Positions 11,604 through 22,219 of a stretch of 64,000 nt of DNA are shown here, in pieces (position 1 is the first letter of the stretch; each line of letters begins with the position of its first letter). The translations under genes were made by a program, and so were the position numbers. This DNA is from Diplolepis rosae (lineage: Eukaryota; Arthropoda; Insecta; Hymenoptera; Diplolepididae), in contig JAPYXD010000714.1 in NCBI GenBank assembly GCA_030998225.1, positions 806,001-870,000 of the forward strand, in the 5' to 3' direction. The notes below the pieces were generated by a model. It worked only from the letters and a program-made list of their open reading frames with translations. It had not been told where the DNA came from and searched no databases.

Positions 11604-12070
11604 TCTTCTAAGTGTCTTGATTAGATCCAGACATTAGAATAATAAAGAAAATACTTTTCTTTTATCATGCCCGTCTGCGGTCTAGATCGACATTGGCTTC
11701 GAGATTCGTTAGTTGCTTAGAATCGTAAAATTTTTATCTTACGAATATTTAATTATTTTTGGAATCGTGTCGGGTGGACGAAAAAAAGCAAAAGTCTTCA
11801 TCTAGACGGAAGCAAATTTTTTTGAATATATTTAAATATATTTCAACCTTCGGGGGACTAACTTAGAAGTCCAGATTAACAAAAGTGACTAAACATTATT
11901 TGTGTATATTGTGCACAAATAAGACTCAAGTTTCTTTGCAACAACCAACAGAAAACCATTGCCCAGTCTAGGACGAATCAGGAGCTAAGGGAAAAATCTC
12001 TCTCTCCCTCTCACACTCTCCTGGGACTGGTAGAGTTAAGAAAAATATTTGTAAGGTATCGTTCTAATTT
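11604..12070. other. AT-rich spacer
   Basis: No gene recognised. Confidence 0.3.
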
Positions 12071-12092
12071 ATATATATATATATATATATAC
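12071..12092. repeat. (TA)n microsatellite
   Basis: A perfect TA tract that directly precedes the solo LTR. A second short TA tract follows it at 12,760, consistent with insertion into one longer tract. Confidence 0.9.
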
Positions 12093-12290
12093 TGTAACCT
12101 TTGGCCTATGCGAGGCCCCTATAGAATGGCAACCAAGCTCGCCACCATTCATACCGCAAGAGAAAAGCAGCGTAAGCACAGGCGCGAACGGAGGGCGCAA
12201 GCGCGTGCCTTTCACCCACGAGTCGCGTCCCCCACGCGCGGTGCGGAATCGACGGTGCGGGATCCACGGTGGGGAAGAGCCACGAAGTGC

Positions 12291-12298
12291 TATAAAAG
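12291..12298 (+). promoter_or_regulatory. TATA box of the solo LTR
   Basis: TATAAAAG in a GC-rich context, about 200 bp from the LTR start. Confidence 0.5.
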
Positions 12299-12734
12299 CT
12301 GGATGCAGCCGTGAAAAGACTATTCTGGCGGCACGCAAGCGAGCACGCAAGCTTATCAAAATTACTTTACCTTATATCGAGTCAATAGAGATAAAATTAT
12401 AATCAATGTTCATTCTATTTTAAGATTAATAGGAAGGAGATTTAGAGGATAATCTTAGAGTAGGGCGATTTCCCTCTTTTAAATGAAGTACTGGAAACAA
12501 ATTTATAATCAAGGGTTTATTTTATGAAATAGAAGATGTATGGAAAATTCTTAGAGTAGGTTGATTTCCCTCTTTTAGAGTAACTCATGTTAACTTTGAT
12601 AAATAAAAATCTTGTAAAGGGAAAATCGGTATAGTGTAGATACCATTAAAATAGATTCAACTGCATCCCGAATCGTTTTTATTTCTTCTGCCGCATTTGG
12701 ACTCCAAGCTTAAAGATAGAATAGTTTAAATTTA

Positions 12735-12740
12735 AATAAA
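12735..12740 (+). terminator. Polyadenylation signal of the solo LTR
   Basis: AATAAA about 20 bp before the LTR terminus. Confidence 0.45.
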
Positions 12741-12939
12741 GAAAATTTAAAAAGTTACAATATATATATGTTTGAAATATATTGCGACTAAGGCCGTTCA
12801 CTGGGGGAAGGGAAGGAGGGGACGCCGAGAAAGGAACACTAAATAAGACGCGTAATTGCGGTTAAACAGTTTATTGGAAACTTACAAGTCGCTGCCAGAA
12901 ATTTGGGATTCTGTCCCACTGTGCGCTGTCCGTGTTGTC

Positions 12940-13622
12940 CCCTCTCTCGATTTTTTCTTTCCTTTTCGTTTTGTTTTCCTGCAACTCTTCTATCATCCTT
13001 CTTCGTTGTATGTTTTCTTTTTCCAGCCTGTTCTTTTCTCTCAGTTCTTTTTCTTTCTCTCCATCTCTTCATTCCATATCTCTTTTTCTCTCAGATCTTT
13101 TTCTTCTTTTATTTTTGGAACCATTTCTGCTCTTCCTTTTGCTTCTCTCTTTCCAACGCTTTCTTTCTTTCTCTTGTTTCTCTTCCCATTCTTTTAGATT
13201 TTCCCTATGTGTCTTCCATTTTGCTCTTCTTTTCTCCATTATATAAAGTCTTTCTCTTGTGTTTTCTTTTCTTCTAGCTCTTGTTTTCTTCCTCATACTT
13301 CTTTATTCCCCACTTTTTTCTTGTCTCTTCTACTATTTTTAGGATTTCGTCTCCTATCTTCTTTTCCTTTCTATCTCTTGGCATCTTTCCCTCTTATTTC
13401 AACTCCTTTTCTTATTGTATTCTTTTAAATTCATTTTTTAGCTCTACTTCTTTTCTGGCTTCCCCCCATCTTCCTATTTCTCCTCTCCTTTCTCTCGATT
13501 CCGCTTCTGTCTCTGGGCTCAGCAGTTTCTTGAGGAGATCTTGAGCACTTCTGCCCCAGGGACTCTGAAACCTTTAAATCCCGGAAGCATTGCCCACATT
13601 TCAGCATCGGCTGCTCCATCAT
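12940..13622 (-). other. Polypyrimidine tract; K/E/R-rich minus-strand frames
   Basis: On the plus strand this is a TTTCTC-rich tract. On the minus strand it yields overlapping frames rich in Lys, Arg and Glu. The first (13,622-13,431) carries a CGQCFRDL stretch that could be half of a zinc-binding site. It directly follows the integrase and may be the 3' end of the Gypsy element's last ORF, or merely low-complexity DNA. The long plus-strand Phe/Ser/Leu frames here are shadows. Confidence 0.35.
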
Positions 13623-13689
13623 CTGTAATATATATTTTTTTATGTCTTTTATGTTCCAGTTGCCCAGTAATTTACTTTTTTTATTCCTT

Positions 13690-14317
13690 AAATTGTTAGT
13701 GAAATTTTTGCTTTGTATTGAATTTCATAACTAATTGGCCTACGTCTTCAGTTATAATAGTTTGCCTTCTTTTCGTGTGCTACTTCTAATTTTGTCTGTC
13801 CTTTGTATTTTATTATTTTCAACCTGTTTAGTCTTTTTACCCATTCCCCTATTTCTTGTGATTATATTTCTTCTATGCCTATTAAATCTTTGTTTAATGT
13901 TTGAATTGGTTCTATTCCTCTCCCAAAATTTAAAGATGTTGGTGTAAAATGCGTTGACGCGTGTTTACTGTCATTTAACGGGAATTGTAAGTCTTCTAAA
14001 TTTTCCTCCCACTCTTTGTGGTTTTTTGTTGTTGTAAGAATGCCTTTATTGCTGTCTTTATTGATCTGTTAAATCTCTCCGTTGGGTTTGCTTGTGGTTG
14101 GTATCGTGGTGTTCTTGCGTGTACTATTCCAAATTTTTGTGTTAATTTTATTATCATTCTACTCATAAATTCTTTACCCTTATCTTTAACGAAGATTCTT
14201 TTGTTCTTCACTTGGAAGTAATTTTCCTGTAAAATTCTGTTCCTATCTTCGCTGCTAATTTATTTCTTATTGGGATTATTTTCACCCATTTTATGAACAT
14301 ATCCATAAAAACAAGTA
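13690..14317 (-). pseudogene. Ty3/Gypsy integrase, C-terminal half
   Basis: Retroviral-type integrase core. DKGKEF supplies the second catalytic Asp and QANPTERFNR the catalytic Glu, about 35 residues apart, as in the DD35E family. After a frameshift near 14,010 a second frame continues with the downstream NHKEWEENLEDL-type region and then meets stops. The first half of the core lies at 15,623-16,040 on the other side of a 1.3-kb mariner insertion. Inactive: interrupted, frameshifted and with several in-frame stops. Confidence 0.85.
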
Positions 14318-15620
14318 AAGGGTTTTCCAATAGGGACATAACAATTTTATCTATGAACAAAACACAGAAATATTTGAGATATTGAGTTCAAATTTATTGT
14401 GGGCGTAGTGCAAGCGTTATATTTTATGAATAAAATTTGATATCGGTCTTATGACCACCACGAGCCCGTTTACAGCGGTCGATTCTTTCGACCAAATTTT
14501 CCACCACTCTGGCGCACATTTCGAACCGGAACGTTGGCAATGTCGCGTTGGATGTTGTCTTTGAGGTCGTCTAAAGTTGCTGGCTTGTTGGCATAGACCA
14601 GTGACTTGATATGGCCCCATAAAAAGAAATCCAGTGGCGTTAGATCGTATGAACGCGGCGGCCATTCGACCGGACCATTTCTCGAGGTAACACGTTCACC
14701 GAATTTGCCTTCCAATAAATCGATTGTCACGCGTGCTGTGTGGCTAGTGGCACCGTCTTGTTGAAGCCACATATCGTTGATGTCAAGTTCATTCAATTCT
14801 GTCCACAAATAATCTTGCAACATAGCATGATAGCGCTCTCCATTGACGGTAACATGACGGTCGTTTTCATCCACGAAAAAATACGGCCAAATCACACCTC
14901 CGGCATGAAAACCGCACCAAACAGTCACTTTTTGCGGATGCAACGGTGTCTCAAGAAGCACATTTGGATTTGTTGCTGACCAATAACGCATATTTTGCTT
15001 ATTAACAAAGCCATTGAGCCAGAAATGAGCTTCATCACTGAAGATGATTTTTCGATGAAATTCTTCATTTTCTTCAAGCTTTGCCAGCGCCCAATTGAAG
15101 AAGTTTCGGCGTTTCAAATGATCTTGGCTTTAGTTCTTGAGTCAATTTAATCTTGAAAGCATCTAGGCCAAGATCTTTTTACATAATACGCCACAGTGTC
15201 GTTTGAGCGATGCCCAATTCTTGAGAACGACGTGGAATCGTCTGATTTGGCTCATTTTGAATCGATGCACTTACTGCTGCGATTATTTCTTCGCTTCGAG
15301 CAATACGACGTATTTTTGGCACCGGAACGTCCAATAGTGTGAATTTGGTGTCTAATTTATCCACTATAGCACGCACAGCCTGTCGGGTGGGACGATTATT
15401 ACGGCCGAAAATTGGAGTTAGGGCTCTTAAAGTTGCGACCACTGACTCAGAATTTCGGTAGTAATTTTTAATAATTTCCAAACGTTGCTGGTTTGTGAAC
15501 TTTACCATGATGAAAATTTTGATTTTAACTAACGTTTTGACGTTGACAGTTCATTAAAAAAGTTTAAGGGTGCGTTCATATAAAGATACGAAATTGTTAT
15601 GTCCCTATTGGAAAACCCTT
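14318..15620 (-). mobile_element. rosa-like (DD41D) mariner, nearly full length
   Basis: A 1,303-bp element with 30-bp terminal inverted repeats (AAGGGTTTTCCAATAGGGAC...) that appear identical at both ends. It is flanked by TA at 14,316-14,317 and 15,621-15,622. It interrupts the integrase core of the surrounding Gypsy element. A shorter relative with similar ends (AAGGGTTTCCCAATA) sits at 39,733-40,488. Excising it in silico rejoins the integrase reading direction, confirming the boundaries. Confidence 0.93.
14424..15508 (-). pseudogene. DD41D mariner transposase (one stop, two frameshifts)
   Basis: Transposase of a Tc1/mariner element, which cuts and pastes DNA at TA. The N-terminal frame (15,508-15,179) is a paired-type helix-turn-helix region including IPRRSQELGIAQTTLWRIM. 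The catalytic frame (15,117-14,470) carries IIFSDEAHFW (first Asp), WLQQDGATSH (second Asp) and LTPLDFFLWG (third Asp). I count 41 residues between the second and third Asp, the spacing of the rosa group. Defects are a TAA after WRIM, a frameshift just before KRRNFFNWAL, and a second frameshift near VPVR; the alternative frame continues to a stop at 14,424. All three catalytic residues survive, so inactivation may be recent. Confidence 0.9.
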
Positions 15621-15622
15621 TA

Positions 15623-16040
15623 TATATTGGTTCTTTGATTTTTATCTTGGTAATGGGCCTATTATATCTGCAACTTTGCCTGTCCACAGTTGCTCGATTA
15701 TTCTCTTTCCCATTGGTCCTGTTTGATTATTGACTTTCGCTTCAATCCTTTGGTACGTATCACATTTTTTCACGTATTTTAGTATTTCGGAGTACATTCC
15801 TGGCCAAAAATACTGTTCTCCGATTCTTTCATACGTCTTTTCCATACCTAATTGCCCCGCTTGTTTATCATCGTGGTTTACTTTTAAAACCTGGTTTCTT
15901 AGTTCTTGTGGTATTGTCAATTTCCAGGGATTGTTGTCTAGATTTAAACTTGATATTAATGGGTCCGGTCTGAGGAAATACAGCTGGTTGTCTCTTACTC
16001 GCCAATTAGGATTTTCTGATGGTCTGTTTTTTATTTGCAT
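15623..16040 (-). pseudogene. Ty3/Gypsy integrase, zinc-binding N-terminal part
   Basis: Holds the HHCC-type N-terminal domain region: KVNHDDKQAGQLGMEKTYER, then YFWPGMYSEILKYVKKCDTY. It continues to the start of the catalytic core (KVADIIGPLPR, first Asp), then stops at the mariner boundary. The second zinc Cys is not clear (CDTYQRIE), suggesting a missense change. This is the first half of the integrase at 13,690-14,317. Confidence 0.85.
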
Positions 16041-16241
16041 TAGTTTGTGTTTATACCATTCGTCCTTAATTTAATTTTGCTTTTCTTTTCCTTTCTCCTT
16101 CGCCATTGACAACGTACTAGCTGCAGAGTCTAACTTTTCGTCTGCTCTTGATAAAGCGTCTGGTGCATAATTTAAAAAGCCTTTCCAGTTGGGTTTTTCA
16201 AATTTTGCAACCACTTTGAGGCAATATGGATTTTTATCACT

Positions 16242-16466
16242 TTAAACGCGTATCCTTCTAAATAAGGTGTTTGAGGGTTCGATTACGTCTTCTTCTAACA
16301 TTTTATCTATTTCCTCGTACATATACTCTCTTATTTTAGGTGAAACATGGTAGTATCTTGGTTTTATTGGTACGTGGCCTTGTACGTCTATTTTGTTTCC
16401 TGCCACGTGTGTAAGTTGTAATTCTGTTCCGGTTCTTTTTACTTTTCTTCCGATTAATGCTCTCAA
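16242..16466 (-). pseudogene. N-terminal edge of Gypsy reverse transcriptase
   Basis: The stretch IKPRYYHVSPKIREYMYEEI followed by DKMLEEDVIEPSNT is the conserved entry into Ty3/Gypsy RT (the block that leads to WxSPVVLVKKK in intact elements). The palm domain with the YxDD motif is absent, deleted between here and the integrase at 16,040. Confidence 0.8.
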
Positions 16467-16598
16467 TTGTTATTTCATGTGCTATTTGTTTGTCCTTCCG
16501 CTTGGCTTTTCCGCTGAAAATTCTCTTTTGGTTTTATTTTATTTTCCTTCACGTTCCATTTCACTCTGTTTTCCTTTGGATTTGGTTCTATTTTCTAT

Positions 16599-17024
16599 TT
16601 AATTTGTGGCTTTTCCGATTCCCCCCAAATTTTTGTTTTCAAAGTCTAATTTTAACCCCAATTTTTTTATCATATCCGTCCCTAAAATTCCTATGGATCT
16701 TAATTCTGGTGCTAATCTGAATAGCAAACATTTTCCCACGTGCCCGAATTCTATGGGGATTAATACCTGTCCTATTATTTTCAATCCTTGCCAGTTTGCT
16801 ACTATTAATTTATCGTTAATTGGTTTAATGATTTCGTAGTTCAGTTTTTTTAATTGTTCGAAGAATTGTTCAATAATATAAGAGTGAGTTGCACCTGTGT
16901 CAACTAACATTTTGTACTTTGTGTCCTTTAGTTTTCTTACTATGTGTAATCTCCTCTCATCCGGGGTGTCATTATTCATGTATTCGGGCGATATGATTTT
17001 GTATTCGCCTTGACTACTAGCCAT
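16599..17024 (-). pseudogene. Retrotransposon aspartic protease
   Basis: A 141-residue open frame with the active-site motif MLVDTGATHSYI and the downstream flap and C-terminal pattern IGILGTDMIKKLGLKLDF, typical of pepsin-like retroviral proteases (A2-type) that process the polyprotein. It lies between the CCHC knuckle and the RT remnant in the expected order. The domain looks intact but the element around it is not. Confidence 0.88.
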
Positions 17025-17062
17025 CCTTGGTAGTCTCCACTTGCGTTTTTCTGACTACACCA

Positions 17063-17104
17063 ACAGTCACTTCGCATATGTCCTTCACCTCCGCAATCAT
17101 AACA
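17063..17104 (-). pseudogene. Gag CCHC zinc knuckle
   Basis: The minus strand reads CYDCGGEGHMRSDC, a perfect C-X2-C-X4-H-X4-C nucleocapsid knuckle (RNA binding), located just upstream of the protease frame. The surrounding frame is broken. Confidence 0.85.
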
Positions 17105-17711
17105 TTTTATTGGTTGCTGTAATGTATTATTTTTGATTTCTGCGTTTTGATCCCTTCATCCTATGAAATTTGGGGCATTTGAATTTAGTTCTAATTTTCA
17201 ATTTTCTCCTCTTCTTTTTTGATATAATTCTTTATCATTTTCACTCATTCCCTATTTGTTTTGCTACCTTCCTTCTAGTTCTCTTCTTTGGCTATCGTCT
17301 TCCACGTTGTATGTAAAGGTGAAATTTTAATATACATTCAAAAAATTTACAGTTTTTAATTATTAACAAATTTGAACTTTCTTTACAATTACAATTTATT
17401 CAATTGTTAGAAAACTTACTAAATTTTATTTCTATTTACTCAACTTTAGTCTTAGTCTTAGTCTTAGAAAAATCCTGTTTTTCTTAGCTGACATTTAGAT
17501 GTACTTTGAATCAATTTTATTTGCATGTCGAGTAAATACAAGATATATAACTAGTTTATTATAGGCTTCAATGTATGCACAATAATAATGAATCTAATAA
17601 TATGCCATATATTTCTTAAACCTCTTCACATGGAATGGAGGGGTTAAGTCACTATTTTTGCTTAAGGAATTTATAGGTTACACATAACAAACATATTTAC
17701 AAAGCTTTCAA

Positions 17712-18351
17712 TCAAGTTAAAATTTTACACTTGCGTTCAAATACTCCTTTCAACTCCTCAAAATATTTTTTTTGTATAAAAATTTCCATCACTATATCAT
17801 TATCATGGTTCCCGAAATCAAAGACAACGTTTGCACTATGCAGTTCGGAGAGCGCTTGTGCCGATCGAGTGCATCTGCTGTGCGGAAACGGGGCATCAGC
17901 TGCCCCGAACTGAGGTATAACATTAACCACAACTTTTGGCGCTGCTGTTGTTCCTATAGGTGCAACCAGTGCACCGAAATTTTTTCATTGTAGTTTCCAT
18001 AATATCTGTTATTTACTTTATATTCTACTATTTTGATTCGTTGACCAATTCTGTAAAGTTTTTAAATGAATTTCTTGTGAAGTAAATTTTATATTCGAGT
18101 CTTAAATTTTCGTAAACTTTTCTTAATTGACATTCCAAATTTGGTAGTGGTTCTTATTTCTTAAATAATTGCTTCATTTCTGTAATAAAATTATGAATTT
18201 CTTGGTTTTTCTTTTGATTATAATACTTTATTCTAACATGGATTGTTTCTAGGTACCGTTCGTTTATATAAATTTCCTTCAATTCTTTTATGAATTCTTC
18301 TAGGTTGTCCCAATTCACAGTGGGTCCACTCATATAGGAGAAAAGGGGCAC
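17712..18351 (-). pseudogene. Gag fragments of the Gypsy element
   Basis: The frame at 18,351-18,154 (GPTVNWDNLEEFIKELKEIY ... HNFITEMKQLFKK) resembles the capsid-region gag of Ty3/Gypsy elements by its aromatic/Leu spacing and position. The frame at 17,930-17,712 is more GC-rich and I do not recognise it; it may be another gag portion. Between this block and the CCHC knuckle lies AT-rich, frame-less DNA (about 17,200-17,700) containing a (GTCTTA)3 run at about 17,450. Confidence 0.5.
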
Positions 18352-18355
18352 GAAT

Positions 18356-19470
18356 TATAATGTTTGCTATCAACAAGTGGTGGCGCTATTGTCGCTACCG
18401 GTGTTATTTTTAAACTGTTGTAACCATAGCAACTATATCATTGACAGTTGAAATAATACAGCCGATGCTCATTTTACTCAACTACCGTTCGAAGCACCAC
18501 AAGCGTCGGTGATATATTTATACATTTCAGGTTAACCCACTGACGCATTATGATGCCCTGTCGACGTTTTACTCAACTCCTTACTATTTCCTATGTAACG
18601 CTTATTGATATTCACTTTGGGTGAATTAGGTATTTATCAAATTCATTTTACCCGAGTAGGATTTAATAAATTTTCAAATGTCCTTTACCCAGGAAACAAA
18701 AAACCATTTACTTGCGTTAAATTTGAATGGGCTTTGAGGTGTTCTGAATTGCGTATCTGTCATTGGAATTTCAGCATTAAAAGATTGAAAACCAATATTT
18801 CCGATAGAAAATAATGTATTTAAAGTGAACAATCGTTTACAATACAATTCGTATTCTGTTTTTATTGTATTTCTCTTATTCTGAGTGACCTTTTAAGACT
18901 TCCATTTCATTTGGAATTTCAACCGATTCATGCGAACATCAATGAATCGTACATTGCCATTAGAAATTATTTGAGGTTAATCAGTCTTATTCAACCCTAT
19001 TCACTTAACGATTTAACCGATGTCGAATGGCAGATTTAAAACATTGCGCACAAATGGCAGATTCCAAGTGTCACCATCCGATTGAATTTTTATTTCCTGA
19101 ATATGCAAATGACAGATACACAATTCAAAGAGACGCGCGTTCTATCGGTTTTTTTTCCTGGCTAGTCTCATGTTTAATCGACAGAGTTGATTAAAATTAC
19201 TTCAACTATTTTTCTCCGTGGAATAGTACAGTATTTAACTGTTCATTGTGATTCATATTTAAAAATTCTTGTTGTATTTTTATTCTTTCACAAATTATTT
19301 TCAACTTTAATTCATTTAAATTTATGAAATGGATTTCATCAATATATTTCAAAATTTTCCGCTCTTTAGAATACTTTGGGCTGGGGGGACGGGGGTTTTG
19401 TTTGCATTGATATTAGTTCTTGCTATCAAAACTTGGCGGCACTGATGCTCATTTTCACTTTCTTAAGTAC
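18356..19470. repeat. Insert bounded by related direct repeats
   Basis: TTGCTATCAACAAGTGGTGG and, about 100 bp later, GATGCTCATTTTACTC (18,363-18,490) recur at 19,424-19,470 as TTGCTATCAAAACTTGGCGG and GATGCTCATTTTCACT with the middle missing. The block separates two gag pieces, so it is probably a separate insertion. No coding capacity recognised. Confidence 0.35.
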
Positions 19471-19779
19471 CCTCCTAAAATACATGGTAGTGGCCGCACT
19501 GTGTCCCAATTTCTCCTCTTCACCTGATACCAACTTTTAGCTTCTCCTACTAGGACCACATCTTAGTTCTTCAGACTGTCCTTTTCGTTAATTTTATAGC
19601 CTCTTTTGAATCTGAGTAAATTATCTATGATTTAGCATGATTTGGAAAGGTGTTTGGATCATTCCGAACGGAAACAATGATGCTTGGATCGCTTGAGATT
19701 TTTCACCGAGTATATTTTTTTCTTTTAACTTATAATTTCCCCTACTTTGGTTATCTCGCCTTCTAACATTTGCGCTATC

Positions 19780-20110
19780 TTATTTATTTTCTGGGTTCGT
19801 TATTGCCGCGCTTCTTCTTATAAATTTTCGTGGAACTGGTTTTGGCCCTTCGGAATTATTTTGATTTTGTTCGCTTTCTCTCTTGTTTCTATTTTTTGAA
19901 CCATCCCCCGAAATAATATTTTTATTTCTGTTGAATTTTATTTGAGCTTCCTTATAGTGATTAATCCTATTTTGGTCGTTAGGTATTTCTAATACTTTAT
20001 CTTGTGTAATGTCTACAATTTGTTCCATTTCTCCTTTTAATGAATTTATCTCTAGTGTTAGTTCTTTAATTTTTACTTTATTGCTTTTTTGTTCCTCGTT
20101 TTCGATTAAT
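19780..20110 (-). pseudogene. Gag-like coiled-coil region
   Basis: From 20,110 downward the frame reads a heptad-like, Glu/Lys/Leu-rich segment (VKIKELTLEINSLKGEMEQI), then a basic Asn/Arg-rich tail ending at 19,780. This fits the N-terminal coiled coil and linker of a retrotransposon gag. It is interrupted upstream by the LINE insertion at 20,128. Confidence 0.45.
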
Positions 20111-20705
20111 AAAATCTTTTATATATTTTGTCTGTGCCAGGTGGGGCTCGGAAAGGGAGGCTGTCGGTCGGGCAGTGGGTGCACAACTCACTCCTGACAC
20201 GATGGTCTCTCTCATGCTCCAGTCTGAACAGATATGGATGCTTATCGAGTTATTCGTCACCCTGGTCATGAAGACGAGGGAGCTCGATGGGCGTGCAGAG
20301 CGCGGCAACAATGGGGGCCAGTAGAAATCGCATCGGGGCCTACACCCGCGGCCCTGCGTCTTGGGCGGACTTGGCTGTTTACGTCGACCGGGGGAGGAAT
20401 CTTCTTATTCCTCCCCTGGTTGGCGCGGCTAGCCGGCCTGCCTAACGGGCGTGTGCCCGCGGATGGAAGTCCCGGGCGAACGGACGACGGAAGAATCGTG
20501 CGCGACTTAAAGCTGGAACCAACTGCCCACGAAGTTTAAAGCCGAAAGGCGGTTCCGCGGGCGGTGTATTGGTTCGTGAGAGGGGGTTTTTTGGTTTTAA
20601 CAGGTATGCCTAGATCCGTCCTAGGAGAGTCCTGTACAACGTCTATAAAAGATTTCGCCATTTTTCCTCCTCACCCAAAAAAAAAAAAAAAATCTTTTAT
20701 ATATT
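20111..20705 (+). mobile_element. 5'-truncated R1-like LINE with poly-A and 17-bp target duplication
   Basis: A GC-rich insert (20,128-20,688) ends in a poly-A run and is flanked by AAAATCTTTTATATATT at 20,111-20,127 and 20,689-20,705, the hallmark of target-primed reverse transcription. Its first part encodes the end of a LINE ORF2: MLQSEQIWMLIELFVTLVMK then TRELDGRAERG, stopping near 20,321. This pattern is familiar from R1-clade C-termini. The rest is a 3' UTR. The 101-residue frame at 20,234-20,539 is a shadow. It inserted into the Gypsy element's gag region, so it is younger than that element. Confidence 0.85.
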
Positions 20706-20929
20706 AGTTTAATAACTTTTCATTTTTTCAACTGCATTTTATTTGTCTGCGAGATATTATGAATATTTGATTCACAATTCAAAATAATAATTAATATTTA
20801 ATTTAATGTAAACATAAGAAAGTATTTATGCGAAAAAGTAACCTTGGTTTACTTTCCGACTGATTGCAATATGAATATGCATTGTTATAATATAGTTAAA
20901 TATTTAAAAGTTTATATAATCTTCTCACT

Positions 20930-21090
20930 CATAAATTATATTTTCACAATTTTGAATTAAATCTTCAATTACCGTTTCAATCATATTCTCTGCAACACAT
21001 TTAAAGAACCTATATATGCATGTATATGCACTAACACGTGCACATGTTATGATAATTCATTATCACAGTTGTACGCAGCGCTAGTTACTA
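20930..21090 (-). repeat. Dispersed repeat, inverted relative to the copy at 45.7 kb
   Basis: Read on the minus strand this block contains ACTAGCGCTGCGTACA, then GTGCACGTGTTAGTGCATAT and AGGTTCTTTAAATGTGTT. The same words occur in the same order at 45,676-45,850 on the plus strand. About 160 bp are shared. Confidence 0.7.
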
Positions 21091-21395
21091 TTCAGTCTTC
21101 TAGTTCTTTTATTTTTCTCTCGTTTCTCACTAAATCTATTTCATCTATTTTTTCTGTACTTCTATCACGTACATTAACAGTTTATTAACATTAATATATG
21201 CATTTTTTATTTGTCTCATTATTATTTCTGTTTTATTTTTACCTATTCTATTAGAATCTTAATTGTCTATTGTTTTTTTTCTCTCCTCTTCCCAATCGGC
21301 TTTAACGCACTGCTCCTGGTTTCGTCCGGCTTGGTGAGATTGTTCCTCTCTCTCGTTTTTCTGCAGGCAGAATGATTGATGGGCTATATAGATTT

Positions 21396-22165
21396 TTACT
21401 GGGATTTCCAGGCTACAGAATCTGCATTTTCAGCTACGAGTTTCCACCCTGGGCAATCCGAAACATAAAGTGTGTCGGTGTCCAAAAAAAGTAGAATAAA
21501 TGTCGTATTGGGTAGGGCGTCTTGTTCACATGTCCAATAAATTGTTTCATTTTTTTTTCTTATTTGTCTTTTTCTCACTTCCTTCCTTACGGCTTTACCC
21601 TGTTTTCTCAAACTTTTCTTATTCTTATCTACATTTTTGTAACTTAGAGTGGCAGATAAAAAAAAAAAAAAAAATTTCATTTAAAAAAAAATCTTTTATT
21701 CAAATTTGGAAATGTTATTCGTTTATATTTGCTTTTCGTTGACTGTATGCTGTCTGTCGATTTTTTGTCCGTCGTTTACTTCTCACTTTGATTTTCCTCC
21801 TGCCATATTCTTTCTTTTTATACTTCATAAATATATTACTCTATTTATTTTTATTTCTTCTGTATTCTTTCAATTCCACTTCGTTTCTTTTTCTTACTTC
21901 TTTTACTTCCCTTTCGTGTCTTCCTGTCCCCAAGCCTCTCTATTCTTTGTACTTCTACTATTCCCCTCACACTGTCCCTGTCCTTGTCCAACTGCCTTCT
22001 CACCTTTCCTCTTCCCATTCGAAACGGAACTCTCTCCCTCTCTCTTCTATCCTTATTATTTGTAGTAGCTTTGGCAGTCTTGTCTCTATTTCCCTCATTC
22101 TTTTTATATCTTTCACCTGTTCCCTCACTCTTCGCTTCTCCTCTTCCGATGTTGCTTTCTGACAA
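21396..22165 (-). pseudogene. Highly basic gag-like frames
   Basis: Two minus-strand frames (22,165-21,851 and 21,680-21,396) are dominated by Lys, Arg and Glu, for example ERLGDRKTRKGSKRSKKKKR. They lie at the 5' end of the degenerate Gypsy element, where gag would begin. The composition is close to that of the tract at 13 kb. No domain is recognisable; low-complexity DNA is an alternative. Confidence 0.3.
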
Positions 22166-22219
22166 AGCTCATCGTGGGTGTGTGGGTTGCCTACGCCTAC
22201 TTCTTCTCACACATATTTG

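Larger units (their letters stand above)
12093..12759 (+). mobile_element. Solo LTR of a retrotransposon
   Basis: The 667-bp block starts TGTAACC and ends GTTACA, an inverted TG...CA terminus typical of LTRs, and interrupts a TA microsatellite. It holds a GC-rich upstream part, a TATA box (12,291) about a third of the way in, and an AATAAA signal (12,735) near its end, the U3-R-U5 order of an LTR on the plus strand. A ~35-bp direct repeat (TCTTAGAGTAGG...) occurs near 12,453 and 12,549. No second copy or internal coding sequence of the same orientation adjoins it. The target duplication is blurred by the TA repeat (ATAC versus ATAT). Confidence 0.65.
12840..22170 (-). mobile_element. Degenerate Ty3/Gypsy retrotransposon with nested inserts
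   Basis: On the minus strand the order from high to low coordinate is charged gag-like frames, gag pieces, a CCHC knuckle, protease, the N-terminal edge of RT and integrase: the gag-PR-RT-IN order of Ty3/Gypsy. Most of RT and all of RNase H are missing between 16,242 and 16,040. Inserts within it are a rosa-like mariner (14,318-15,620), a LINE tail (20,128-20,688) and probably the stretch 18,356-19,470. I could not find matching LTRs at the two ends, so the boundaries are approximate. The low-coordinate end (12,940-13,620) is a polypyrimidine tract encoding only K/R/E-rich minus-strand frames. Confidence 0.7.

Noticed and set aside
12856..13544. Several long plus-strand Phe/Ser/Leu-rich frames
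   Set aside because: They are shadows of a TTTCTC-rich tract; no family resemblance or start context.
20234..20539. 101-residue frame in the LINE tail
   Set aside because: The ORF2 C-terminus is in another frame and this region is 3' UTR.
12840..22170. LTR pair for the degenerate Gypsy element
   Set aside because: I compared both ends by eye and found no shared terminal sequence; the solo LTR at 12,093-12,759 has the opposite reading direction and no partner.
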